DNA of 6,143 nucleotides from CAYZEZ01 sp964477295. GTDB lineage: Bacteria; Bacteroidota; Bacteroidia; Bacteroidales; SM23-62. The notes below the pieces were generated by a model. It was not told the DNA's origin. It ran no database searches and was given only the letters and a program-made list of their open reading frames with translations. The first letter of the stretch is position 1; each line of letters opens with the position of its first letter. Below, piece by piece: positions 1 through 5,200 of this stretch. Location of the stretch: contig CAYZEZ010000281.1 in assembly GCA_964477295.1 (NCBI GenBank), positions 1 through 6,143 on the forward strand. The letters are read 5' to 3'. A program made the position numbers and the translations under genes.

Positions 1-54
1 GCAAAGCCCACTGGTTTTTGAGACCAGCGCGTCTACCAATTCCGCCATCCGGGC
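1..54 (-). tRNA. tRNA-Leu (anticodon CAA), 5' part only, cut by window edge
   Basis: Read on the minus strand, the gene begins with GCCCGGA (acceptor strand, 5' end at 54). A D-arm with GGTAGAC follows, then an anticodon stem CTGGT/ACCAG (27-23 and 15-11) closing the seven-base loop CTCAAAA. The anticodon CAA lies at 20-18 and reads the leucine codon UUG. The GCCCGGATGGCGGAATTGG start is typical of bacterial tRNA-Leu. The bases after the anticodon stem would open the long variable arm of a class II tRNA; that arm, the T-arm and the 3' end lie left of position 1. No clear promoter is visible just upstream (55-335). Confidence 0.93.
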
Positions 55-64
55 ATTTGAAAGA

Positions 65-97
65 AGTGAGGAGTGAGGAGTGAGGAGTGAGGAGTGA
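65..97. repeat. 7-bp tandem repeat AGTGAGG, about 4.7 copies
   Basis: Four perfect copies of AGTGAGG (65-71, 72-78, 79-85, 86-92) are followed by a partial copy AGTGA (93-97). A related GAGTGAG occurs at 101-107. The tract is noncoding and starts 11 bp upstream of the tRNA-Leu 5' end. Perfect short tandem copies suggest slippage-driven expansion, so copy number may vary between strains. No function is visible. Confidence 0.9.
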
Positions 98-168
98 ACC
101 GAGTGAGAAGGGATTTGGGCCTTGGGTTATGGGAAATTTATAGATCAATAGAAAAACATTGCCTGACG

Positions 169-192
169 CCTACTGCCTACTGTCTACTGTCT
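169..192. repeat. 7-bp tandem repeat CCTACTG/TCTACTG, about 3.4 copies
   Basis: CCTACTG at 169-175 and 176-182, TCTACTG at 183-189 and a partial TCT at 190-192 form a second tandem tract. A diverged unit, CCTGACG, precedes it at 162-168. The period is again 7 bp, but the unit is unrelated to the AGTGAGG tract about 70 bp to the left. It lies in the spacer between the divergent tRNA-Leu and aldehyde dehydrogenase genes. From memory, similar CCTACTG tracts are scattered between genes in Bacteroidota genomes; that was not checked here. Confidence 0.8.
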
Positions 193-275
193 CAGGTTTG
201 CGAAGATAATACAATATTGATTTCGAGACAAGTAATATTTATTTCTGCCATGTAGTGTATAACACATTTCCCACC

Positions 276-306
276 TTGTTGAAGATCAATAGTTCTGTTA
301 ATTTTA
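276..306 (+). promoter_or_regulatory. weak candidate promoter for the aldehyde dehydrogenase gene
   Basis: TAATTTTA at 299-306 matches the Bacteroidota -7 consensus TAnnTTTG except for its last base. A TTG at 276-278 lies 20 bp upstream, near the expected position of the -33 element. Transcription would start about 20-25 nt before the ATG at 336, leaving a short AT-rich leader without a Shine-Dalgarno sequence. The region is AT-rich, so a chance match is quite possible. Confidence 0.2.
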
Positions 307-335
307 CTTTCTATTACAAACTAAATAATCTTATC

Positions 336-1901
336 ATGAAATTGAAGGCTCTGCAATCATATGATATACTTGGAATGCTGCAGCGACTGGGTATACAGGA
401 TATAAATCCTGGTGCATCTACCGGTACAGAATGGCTCAGCACAACAGGTGACATCACCGAATCTGTATCTCCTATAGACGGGGAGGTTATTGCCAAAATC
501 AGGAATGCTTCCCTGAAGGAGTATGAAATAGTAATCAAAAAAGCGGAAGAGGCCTTTAAAAAATGGAGAACCATCCCGGCTCCAAAAAGGGGAGAGGTGG
601 TGCGGCAGATCGGACTTGCCCTGAGGGAATTTAAGGATGACCTGGGAATGCTGGTGACTTATGAAATGGGAAAAATATTCCAGGAAGGATTGGGAGAGGT
701 TCAGGAAATGATAGACATATGTGATTTTGCTGTTGGGCAGTCGAGGCAGCTGTATGGATATACCATGCAATCTGAAAGACCGGAACATAAAATGTATGAC
801 CAGTACCATCCACTGGGGATTGTTGGCCTGATCACTTCATTTAATTTCCCGGTTGCAGTCTGGGCCTGGAACTCTATGATAGCTGCCATCGCCGGTGATG
901 TGGTCGTTTGGAAATCCAGCTCTAAAACACCGCTTACTGCCATCGCCACACAAAACATTATAAAGAAGGTTCTTCATGATAATAATGTTCCGGAGGGTGT
1001 ATTTAACCTGGTTATCGCCAAATCGTCTGTGCTGGGTGACAATTTCCTTGAAGATAGCAGGTTGCCTCTTGTCTCCATGACTGGTTCAACAAAAATAGGT
1101 AAAAGAGTATCGGAACTGGTCGCCAGAAGGTTGGGTAAAACTATCCTGGAACTGGGTGGTAATAATGCCATCATCGTATCTCAGTATGCTGATCTTGATA
1201 TGGCAATACCGGCTATTGTCTTCGGAGCGATAGGTACAGCAGGTCAAAGGTGTACATCCACCCGCCGGCTGATCATACACAGTTCGGTGTACAGCAAAGT
1301 AAAGGATGCACTGGCAAAGGCCTATAAAAGCGCATCGACTAAAATTGGAAATCCACTTGATCCTTCCGTTCTCGTTGGCCCGCTTATCGATAAACATGCT
1401 ATTAATGCCTTTGCCAGTGCACTTAAGGAAGTCAAAAAGCAAGGCGGTAATATTGTTTTTGGAGGATCTGTATTAGAGGGGGACGAATACAGGTCCGGCA
1501 ATTATGTTGTGCCGGCATTGGTTGAGGTAAAAAATCATTTTAAAATTGTCCAGGAAGAAACGTTTGCCCCTATCTTGTATCTGATTAAATATGAGACCAT
1601 TGAAGAGGCTATTGCATTAAATAATGAAGTCCCGCAAGGGCTTTCTTCATCTATCTTTACCCTGAACCTGAGAGAAGCGGAGCGCTTCCTCTCTGGAGTT
1701 GGTTCGGATTGTGGAATTGCTAATGTAAATATCGGGACTTCTGGTGCAGAGATAGGAGGTGCATTTGGCGGGGAAAAAGACACAGGAGGAGGCAGGGAAT
1801 CAGGTTCGGATGCATGGAAAATTTATATGAGGCGGCAGACCAACACGATTAACTGGGGCACAGAATTGCCGCTTGCTCAGGGGATAGCGTTTAATGTTTG
1901 A
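336..1901 (+). CDS. amaB: L-2-aminoadipate 6-semialdehyde (piperidine-6-carboxylate) dehydrogenase, ALDH7/antiquitin family
   Basis: This NAD(P)+-dependent enzyme would oxidise 2-aminoadipate 6-semialdehyde, which is in equilibrium with piperidine-6-carboxylate, to 2-aminoadipate in lysine catabolism; it is cytosolic. The 521 residues span a complete aldehyde dehydrogenase fold. Visible landmarks are Asn170 in FNFPV, Lys193 in the cofactor site, the GSTKIG loop at 250, general base Glu272 in ELGGNN and nucleophile Cys306 in GQRCTSTRR. The Glu-Cys spacing of 34 is standard. ELGGNNAIIV, the EGLGEVQE segment at 117-124, Arg305 before the nucleophile, and the C-terminal SGAEIGGAFGGEK and GGGRESGSDAW stretches are typical of ALDH7 rather than of betaine or succinate-semialdehyde dehydrogenases. 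The ATG at 336 is preferred; an in-frame GTG at 255 would add 27 residues unlike the family N-terminus. The gene appears monocistronic, divergent from the tRNA and convergent with dxs. Family assignment is strong; the exact substrate is inferred, and no other lysine gene is nearby. Confidence 0.93.
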   Translation: MKLKALQSYDILGMLQRLGIQDINPGASTGTEWLSTTGDITESVSPIDGEVIAKIRNASLKEYEIVIKKAEEAFKKWRTIPAPKRGEVVRQIGLALREFKDDLGMLVTYEMGKIFQEGLGEVQEMIDICDFAVGQSRQLYGYTMQSERPEHKMYDQYHPLGIVGLITSFNFPVAVWAWNSMIAAIAGDVVVWKSSSKTPLTAIATQNIIKKVLHDNNVPEGVFNLVIAKSSVLGDNFLEDSRLPLVSMTGSTKIGKRVSELVARRLGKTILELGGNNAIIVSQYADLDMAIPAIVFGAIGTAGQRCTSTRRLIIHSSVYSKVKDALAKAYKSASTKIGNPLDPSVLVGPLIDKHAINAFASALKEVKKQGGNIVFGGSVLEGDEYRSGNYVVPALVEVKNHFKIVQEETFAPILYLIKYETIEEAIALNNEVPQGLSSSIFTLNLREAERFLSGVGSDCGIANVNIGTSGAEIGGAFGGEKDTGGGRESGSDAWKIYMRRQTNTINWGTELPLAQGIAFNV

Positions 1902-1951
1902 TGACTCATTGGTCCCGCAAATAACCACCAGTCAGTCTGAACTTGCTGTGT

Positions 1952-1965
1952 CCCGAGAACTCGGG
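1952..1965. other. small GC-rich inverted repeat in the convergent spacer
   Basis: CCCGAG (1952-1957) and CTCGGG (1960-1965) are perfect inverted arms, realistically a 5-bp stem closing a GAAC tetraloop. On the plus strand GTTTC follows, so it could weakly contribute to ending the aldehyde dehydrogenase transcript, which stops 51 bp upstream. There is no proper T-tract. It is the first of three consecutive hairpins in this spacer. Confidence 0.45.
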
Positions 1966-1970
1966 GTTTC

Positions 1971-1990
1971 AAAATCTACTGTGAAGTAGA
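1971..1990 (-). terminator. candidate intrinsic terminator for dxs
   Basis: TCTACT (1975-1980) and AGTAGA (1985-1990) form a perfect 6-bp stem with a 4-base loop. Read on the minus strand, the direction of dxs, the stem is followed directly by TTTT (1974-1971) and lies about 45 bp past the dxs stop. The stem is short and AT-rich, so termination would be modest. On the plus strand the loop is GTGA, a GNRA-type tetraloop, but no T-run follows in that direction. Confidence 0.4.
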
Positions 1991-1994
1991 GAAG

Positions 1995-2015
1995 ATCCTG
2001 AACTGAATTCAGGAT
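1995..2015. repeat. palindromic element ATCCTGAA / TTCAGGAT
   Basis: ATCCTGAA (1995-2002) and TTCAGGAT (2008-2015) are perfect 8-bp inverted arms around the loop CTGAA. It is the strongest hairpin in the spacer and sits 19 bp from the dxs stop codon. Neither side carries a T-tract, so it may act as a transcript-end stabiliser or be a dispersed palindromic repeat rather than an intrinsic terminator. The right-arm 10-mer AATTCAGGAT recurs at 4139-4148. Confidence 0.55.
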
Positions 2016-2034
2016 GACGAAAGTTTAGTAAATT

Positions 2035-3990
2035 TTAGCTGATGCGGGAATAGACTTTCCGCATCACCATTTCTTTGGCAGTTTCAATCATGGCCTCTTC
2101 ATCGAAGCCGCACTCCCGGTATAGTTCACCTTGCGTGCCATGATCGATAAAACGGTCGGGAATGCCTAATCGTTTAATATTGGCCTGGAGGCCATTTTCG
2201 CTCATAAATTCGAGGATAGCACTTCCAAAACCCCCTGTGATGCTCCCATCTTCAACGGTTATGATCCGGTCGAATTTCTTGAGTACCTTTTTGAGCAATG
2301 TTTCATCGAGGGGCTTTGCAAAGCGCATATCGTAGTGTGCAGCGCTGATGTGCTCCTTTTCAAGTTTTATGCATGCTGCTGCTGCCATCTCGCCTACATG
2401 TCCCAGGGTGAGGAAAGCAATATCCGTGCCTTTCCGGAGTATACGGCCGGTGCCAATTTCTATTTCCTTAAATGGTTTCTGCCAGTCGTGGATCAATCCC
2501 TTACCCCTGGGATACCTGATTGAGAAAGGACCATGGTTTTTCAGTTGGGCTGTGTACATCAGGTTCCGCAGTTCAGGAGCATCCATCGGGGCGGATACAA
2601 TCATATTTGGAATGGCGCGCATGTAAACCAGGTCGAACATCCCATGATGTGTGGCACCGTCTTCGCCGACCAGCCCGCCACGATCCAGGCAAAAGATCAC
2701 CGGTAGTTTCTGGATGGCAACGTCGTGGATTACCTGGTCATACGACCTCTGAATAAAGGATGAATATATATTACAGAATGGAACCATGCCTTGTGCTGCC
2801 AGTCCGGCAGAAAAGGTAACGGCGTGTTGTTCGGCTATCCCCACATCAAAGGTCCTTTCAGGCATCTCATCCATCATGATCTTGAGTGACGATCCGGTTG
2901 GCATGGCTGGTGTAATGCCAATGATATTTTCATTTTTCCGGGCCAGCTCGAGAATGGTGTGGCCGAACACATCCTGGAATCTCGGCGGCTCAGGTTTTGT
3001 GTGATGTATCTGGTAAATCTTACCTGTTGACTTATCAAATTTTCCGGGAGAATGGAAAGCAGTCTGGTTCATTTCTGCCTGCAGGAAGCCTTTTCCTTTC
3101 TTTGTCTTGCAATGCAGCAATTTGGGTCCCGGGATGTTTTTCAGGTCTTTCATGACTTCCACCATATGCAGGACATCGTGACCGTCAATGGGGCCAAAAT
3201 ACCTGAAATTCAGGGTTTCAAACAGGTTACTCTGTTTCAGGAACATCGATTTTACTCCTTGTTCAATCTGCTGGGCATACCTTTGAGCGTTAGGGCCCAG
3301 TTTACTGATGGCACCCAGTAAATTCCATACTTCGTTCCTAACCTTATTATAGGCTTTTGAGGTGGTAACATCCAGGAGATATTCCTTGATGGCACCGACA
3401 TTGGGATCGATTGCGATGTTGTTATCGTTCAGGACGACAAGCAGGTTGGTTTTTTCAATACCCGCATTATTTAAACCTTCAAAGGCGAGCCCCCCTGTCA
3501 GCGATCCATCCCCAATAATCGCAACCACCTGGCGGTCGGATTCATTTTTCATCTGAGATGCAACGGCAATTCCGAGGGCAGCAGAGATAGCGGTTGAGGC
3601 ATGTCCCACACCAAAAGCATCGAATTCGCTTTCCGAGGGACGTGGAAAACCACTGATCCCTTTGTACTTCCTGTTGGTATGAAACGCTTTACGGCGCCCG
3701 GTAAGTATTTTATGTCCGTAAGCCTGGTGGCCTACATCCCAGATAAGTTTATCCTCTGGTGCATTGAAGACGTAATGCAGGGCAACAGTTAATTCCACCA
3801 CACCCAGACTGGCTCCTAAATGTCCCGGATTAGAAGAAACAATATCTATAATAAAATTTCTGAGCTCACTGCATAGTTGTATCAGTTCGTCGGCAGAGAA
3901 GTTCTTAAGATCGACGGGATAATTTACCTTGTCCAGTAATGGATATTTCGTTTTCGTCAAGGTCAACCAGTTTATCGTACAAAGATACAT
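2035..3990 (-). CDS. dxs: 1-deoxy-D-xylulose-5-phosphate synthase
   Basis: This cytosolic thiamine-diphosphate enzyme condenses pyruvate with glyceraldehyde 3-phosphate to give DXP, the entry step of the MEP isoprenoid pathway; DXP also feeds thiamine synthesis and, in some bacteria, pyridoxal synthesis. Numbered from the ATG at 3990 (651 residues), the N-terminal ThDP-binding domain shows NPGHLGASLG, GHQAYGHK (His88) and the GDG...NN cofactor/metal motif (160-175), then YFGPIDGHD. The pyrimidine-binding domain has the catalytic Glu387 in GIAEQHA, plus DRGGLVGEDGATHHG and RYPRGKG. A transketolase C-terminal domain with EDGSITGGFGS ends the protein. All expected motifs are intact. The start is uncertain: ATG at 4008 gives 657 aa, ATG at 3990 gives 651 aa, and TTG at 3960 gives 641 aa beginning MTKTKYPLLDK, the most family-like N-terminus. 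A promoter-like box at 3987-3980 would favour the TTG. The gene stands alone, convergent with the aldehyde dehydrogenase and divergent from the lipoprotein gene. Confidence 0.96.
   Translation of the reverse strand: MYLCTINWLTLTKTKYPLLDKVNYPVDLKNFSADELIQLCSELRNFIIDIVSSNPGHLGASLGVVELTVALHYVFNAPEDKLIWDVGHQAYGHKILTGRRKAFHTNRKYKGISGFPRPSESEFDAFGVGHASTAISAALGIAVASQMKNESDRQVVAIIGDGSLTGGLAFEGLNNAGIEKTNLLVVLNDNNIAIDPNVGAIKEYLLDVTTSKAYNKVRNEVWNLLGAISKLGPNAQRYAQQIEQGVKSMFLKQSNLFETLNFRYFGPIDGHDVLHMVEVMKDLKNIPGPKLLHCKTKKGKGFLQAEMNQTAFHSPGKFDKSTGKIYQIHHTKPEPPRFQDVFGHTILELARKNENIIGITPAMPTGSSLKIMMDEMPERTFDVGIAEQHAVTFSAGLAAQGMVPFCNIYSSFIQRSYDQVIHDVAIQKLPVIFCLDRGGLVGEDGATHHGMFDLVYMRAIPNMIVSAPMDAPELRNLMYTAQLKNHGPFSIRYPRGKGLIHDWQKPFKEIEIGTGRILRKGTDIAFLTLGHVGEMAAAACIKLEKEHISAAHYDMRFAKPLDETLLKKVLKKFDRIITVEDGSITGGFGSAILEFMSENGLQANIKRLGIPDRFIDHGTQGELYRECGFDEEAMIETAKEMVMRKVYSRIS
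3980..3987 (-). promoter_or_regulatory. candidate -7 promoter box TATCTTTG for dxs
   Basis: Read on the minus strand, TATCTTTG is an exact match to the Bacteroidota housekeeping -7 consensus TAnnTTTG and is followed by TAC. Transcription would begin around 3975-3970, just upstream of the in-frame TTG codons at 3966 and 3960. No good TTTG -33 element is seen 19-21 bp upstream, where the sequence is T-rich. If used, this promoter lies inside the longer versions of the dxs reading frame and excludes the ATGs at 3990 and 4008 as starts. Confidence 0.4.
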
Positions 3991-4076
3991 TAAAACCTTA
4001 AAAAACATTCCTGGATTATAAATGGAATAGGTAACCGGTTGATAACTATCCGGTCGGTGTTTTCAGACATCTGTCA

Positions 4077-4092
4077 TAATTTTATAATTTTC
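4077..4092 (+). promoter_or_regulatory. tandem TAATTTT boxes, weak candidate promoter for the lipoprotein operon
   Basis: TAATTTTA (4077-4084) is followed directly by TAATTTTC (4085-4092), an 8-bp direct repeat. Each matches TAnnTTTG at every position but the last. A TTTT at 4060-4063 lies 21 bp before the second box, a poor -33 element. The resulting leader to the ATG at 4190 would be about 90 nt and would include the hairpin at 4140-4156. AT-richness makes chance matches likely. Confidence 0.22.
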
Positions 4093-4139
4093 GCGTTTAA
4101 AGAAGGTGCGGGTTAATTGCCGTTGGCATAAACCAACAA

Positions 4140-4156
4140 ATTCAGGATTTCTGAAT
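4140..4156 (+). other. inverted repeat in the leader of the lipoprotein gene
   Basis: ATTCAG (4140-4145) and CTGAAT (4151-4156) form a perfect 6-bp stem with a GATTT loop, ending 33 bp before the ATG at 4190. It has no T-tract and does not cover the start codon. The 10-mer AATTCAGGAT at 4139-4148 is identical to 2006-2015 in the other spacer, so this may be a degenerate copy of the same palindromic element. A regulatory role is not shown. Confidence 0.3.
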
Positions 4157-4189
4157 ATACAGGCTTCAACCCTAATTATTATTTAAGGA

Positions 4190-5200
4190 ATGAATAAACT
4201 ATCTTTTATCTGGATTATTGTGATTGGTGTTATCGAGATGTTTTCCTCCTGTGTGCCCACATCACAGTTGAGGGAGATGGAAGCACGGGCGCAGAGGATT
4301 GAGATTGAGCGCGACAGCTTGTTTGAGATCAGTGAGCGATTCTCAGTTGACAATGCAGAGATGAGAACCAGTCTTGAAAAGCTGGAAAATGAGCTGGATG
4401 GCCTTAACAGGGAAATGGATGAAACCTCGGAGTCATATGAGAAGCTTTCAGATGAGTATAAACATCTTAGCAGGCAGTATGATGACCTTCAACAATCGCA
4501 GGACGCCCTGTTAAAAGGACATACCAGGGAGACCAGGCGATTGCTTACCGAGTTGCAAAAAACACAGGAGGACCTCCAATTGAAGGAAGAAAGGTTACTG
4601 GAACTGGAGAAAAGTGTGGGTGATAAGATGCATGAAGTGGAGAGGTTGCGTGCTGAACTGGTGGCACAGAACCAGCATCTGATGGAAATGGAGAGGATAC
4701 TGAATGCCCAGGATTCTGTGATGAAGGCGTTAAAAAATACATTGTCGGAGGCATTGTACGGATTTAAGCAAGACGGGCTGACCGTATCAATAAGAAATGG
4801 TAAGGTCTATGTTTCAATGGAGGAAAAGCTTCTTTTTCAAACCGGAAGCATCGAAGTTGATCCAAAAGGGGTGAATGCCCTGAAGCAGGTGGCTGCTGTA
4901 CTTGAAAGAAATCCGGAAATAAATATAACCATTGAGGGACATACAGATGATGTGCCTGTAAGGACTAATCCATCATTCAAGGATAACTGGGACCTGAGCG
5001 TAAAGAGGGCCACATCGATTGTACGGATCTTGCTGGATAACTCATCCATTGATCCAAAACGCCTGATAGCTTCAGGAAGGGGTGAATATTTACCTGTTGA
5101 TCCTTCCGATTCTGATAGTGCCCGCAGGAAGAACAGGCGAACCGAGATTATTCTGACACCTAACCTTGATGAGCTATACCAGATCCTGGAAGGAGATTAA
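4190..5200 (+). CDS. OmpA-family lipoprotein with long coiled coil and C-terminal peptidoglycan-binding domain
   Basis: This is probably an envelope protein tethering the outer membrane to peptidoglycan. The 336 residues start with Lys3, a hydrophobic stretch (4-15) and the loose lipobox FSSC, with Cys21 the likely lipidated residue. No acidic cluster follows the Cys, which argues weakly for a periplasm-facing anchor. Residues about 27-185 are highly charged heptads with almost no Gly or Pro, a long coiled coil. Residues about 212-325 are an OmpA C-terminal domain: LLFQTGS, IEGHTDDVP (Asp253 aligns with the diaminopimelate-binding Asp), NWDLSVKRA (Arg273 aligns with the binding Arg) and RRKNRRTEI. 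Similar proteins are often labelled OmpA/MotB, but there is no MotB-type membrane and proton-channel segment. The ATG at 4190 is chosen because it yields the signal peptide; AAGGA abuts the ATG, too close for a normal Shine-Dalgarno. Its TAA overlaps the ATG of the next gene. The specific cellular role is unknown. Confidence 0.88.
   Translation: MNKLSFIWIIVIGVIEMFSSCVPTSQLREMEARAQRIEIERDSLFEISERFSVDNAEMRTSLEKLENELDGLNREMDETSESYEKLSDEYKHLSRQYDDLQQSQDALLKGHTRETRRLLTELQKTQEDLQLKEERLLELEKSVGDKMHEVERLRAELVAQNQHLMEMERILNAQDSVMKALKNTLSEALYGFKQDGLTVSIRNGKVYVSMEEKLLFQTGSIEVDPKGVNALKQVAAVLERNPEINITIEGHTDDVPVRTNPSFKDNWDLSVKRATSIVRILLDNSSIDPKRLIASGRGEYLPVDPSDSDSARRKNRRTEIILTPNLDELYQILEGD
5190..5195 (+). 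promoter_or_regulatory. strong Shine-Dalgarno AAGGAG for the radical SAM gene, inside the upstream gene
   Basis: AAGGAG lies 4 nt before the ATG at 5200, within the last codons of the OmpA-family gene. It decides the start of the radical SAM gene and points to translational coupling at the TAATG junction (5198-5202). A consensus Shine-Dalgarno stands out because the other starts in this window lack a well-spaced one. Confidence 0.7.

Noticed and set aside
65..192. CRISPR array or phage attachment site next to the tRNA
   Set aside because: The repeats are contiguous 7-mers without spacers, there is no direct repeat of the tRNA 3' end (which lies outside the window), and no integrase or cas gene is present.
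255..335. Upstream GTG start extending the aldehyde dehydrogenase by 27 residues
   Set aside because: The added residues do not resemble an ALDH7 N-terminus, the start is GTG rather than the ATG at 336, and the segment overlaps the AT-rich candidate promoter and leader.
357..809. 150-codon open frame on the minus strand inside the aldehyde dehydrogenase gene
   Set aside because: It lies opposite a clearly conserved gene, its translation has no recognisable domain, and it looks like a shadow of that gene's codon bias. The same applies to other antisense frames here, such as 1086-1442 and 2348-2626.
4034..4054. ACCGG ... CCGGT inverted repeat as an operator
   Set aside because: Only the 5-bp outer arms match and the 11-bp centre is not symmetric, so it is compatible with chance.
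4009..4189. Riboswitch or small gene between dxs and the lipoprotein gene
   Set aside because: I found no thiamine-box or other known riboswitch core and no convincing short coding frame; only AT-rich promoter-like boxes and one small hairpin are visible.
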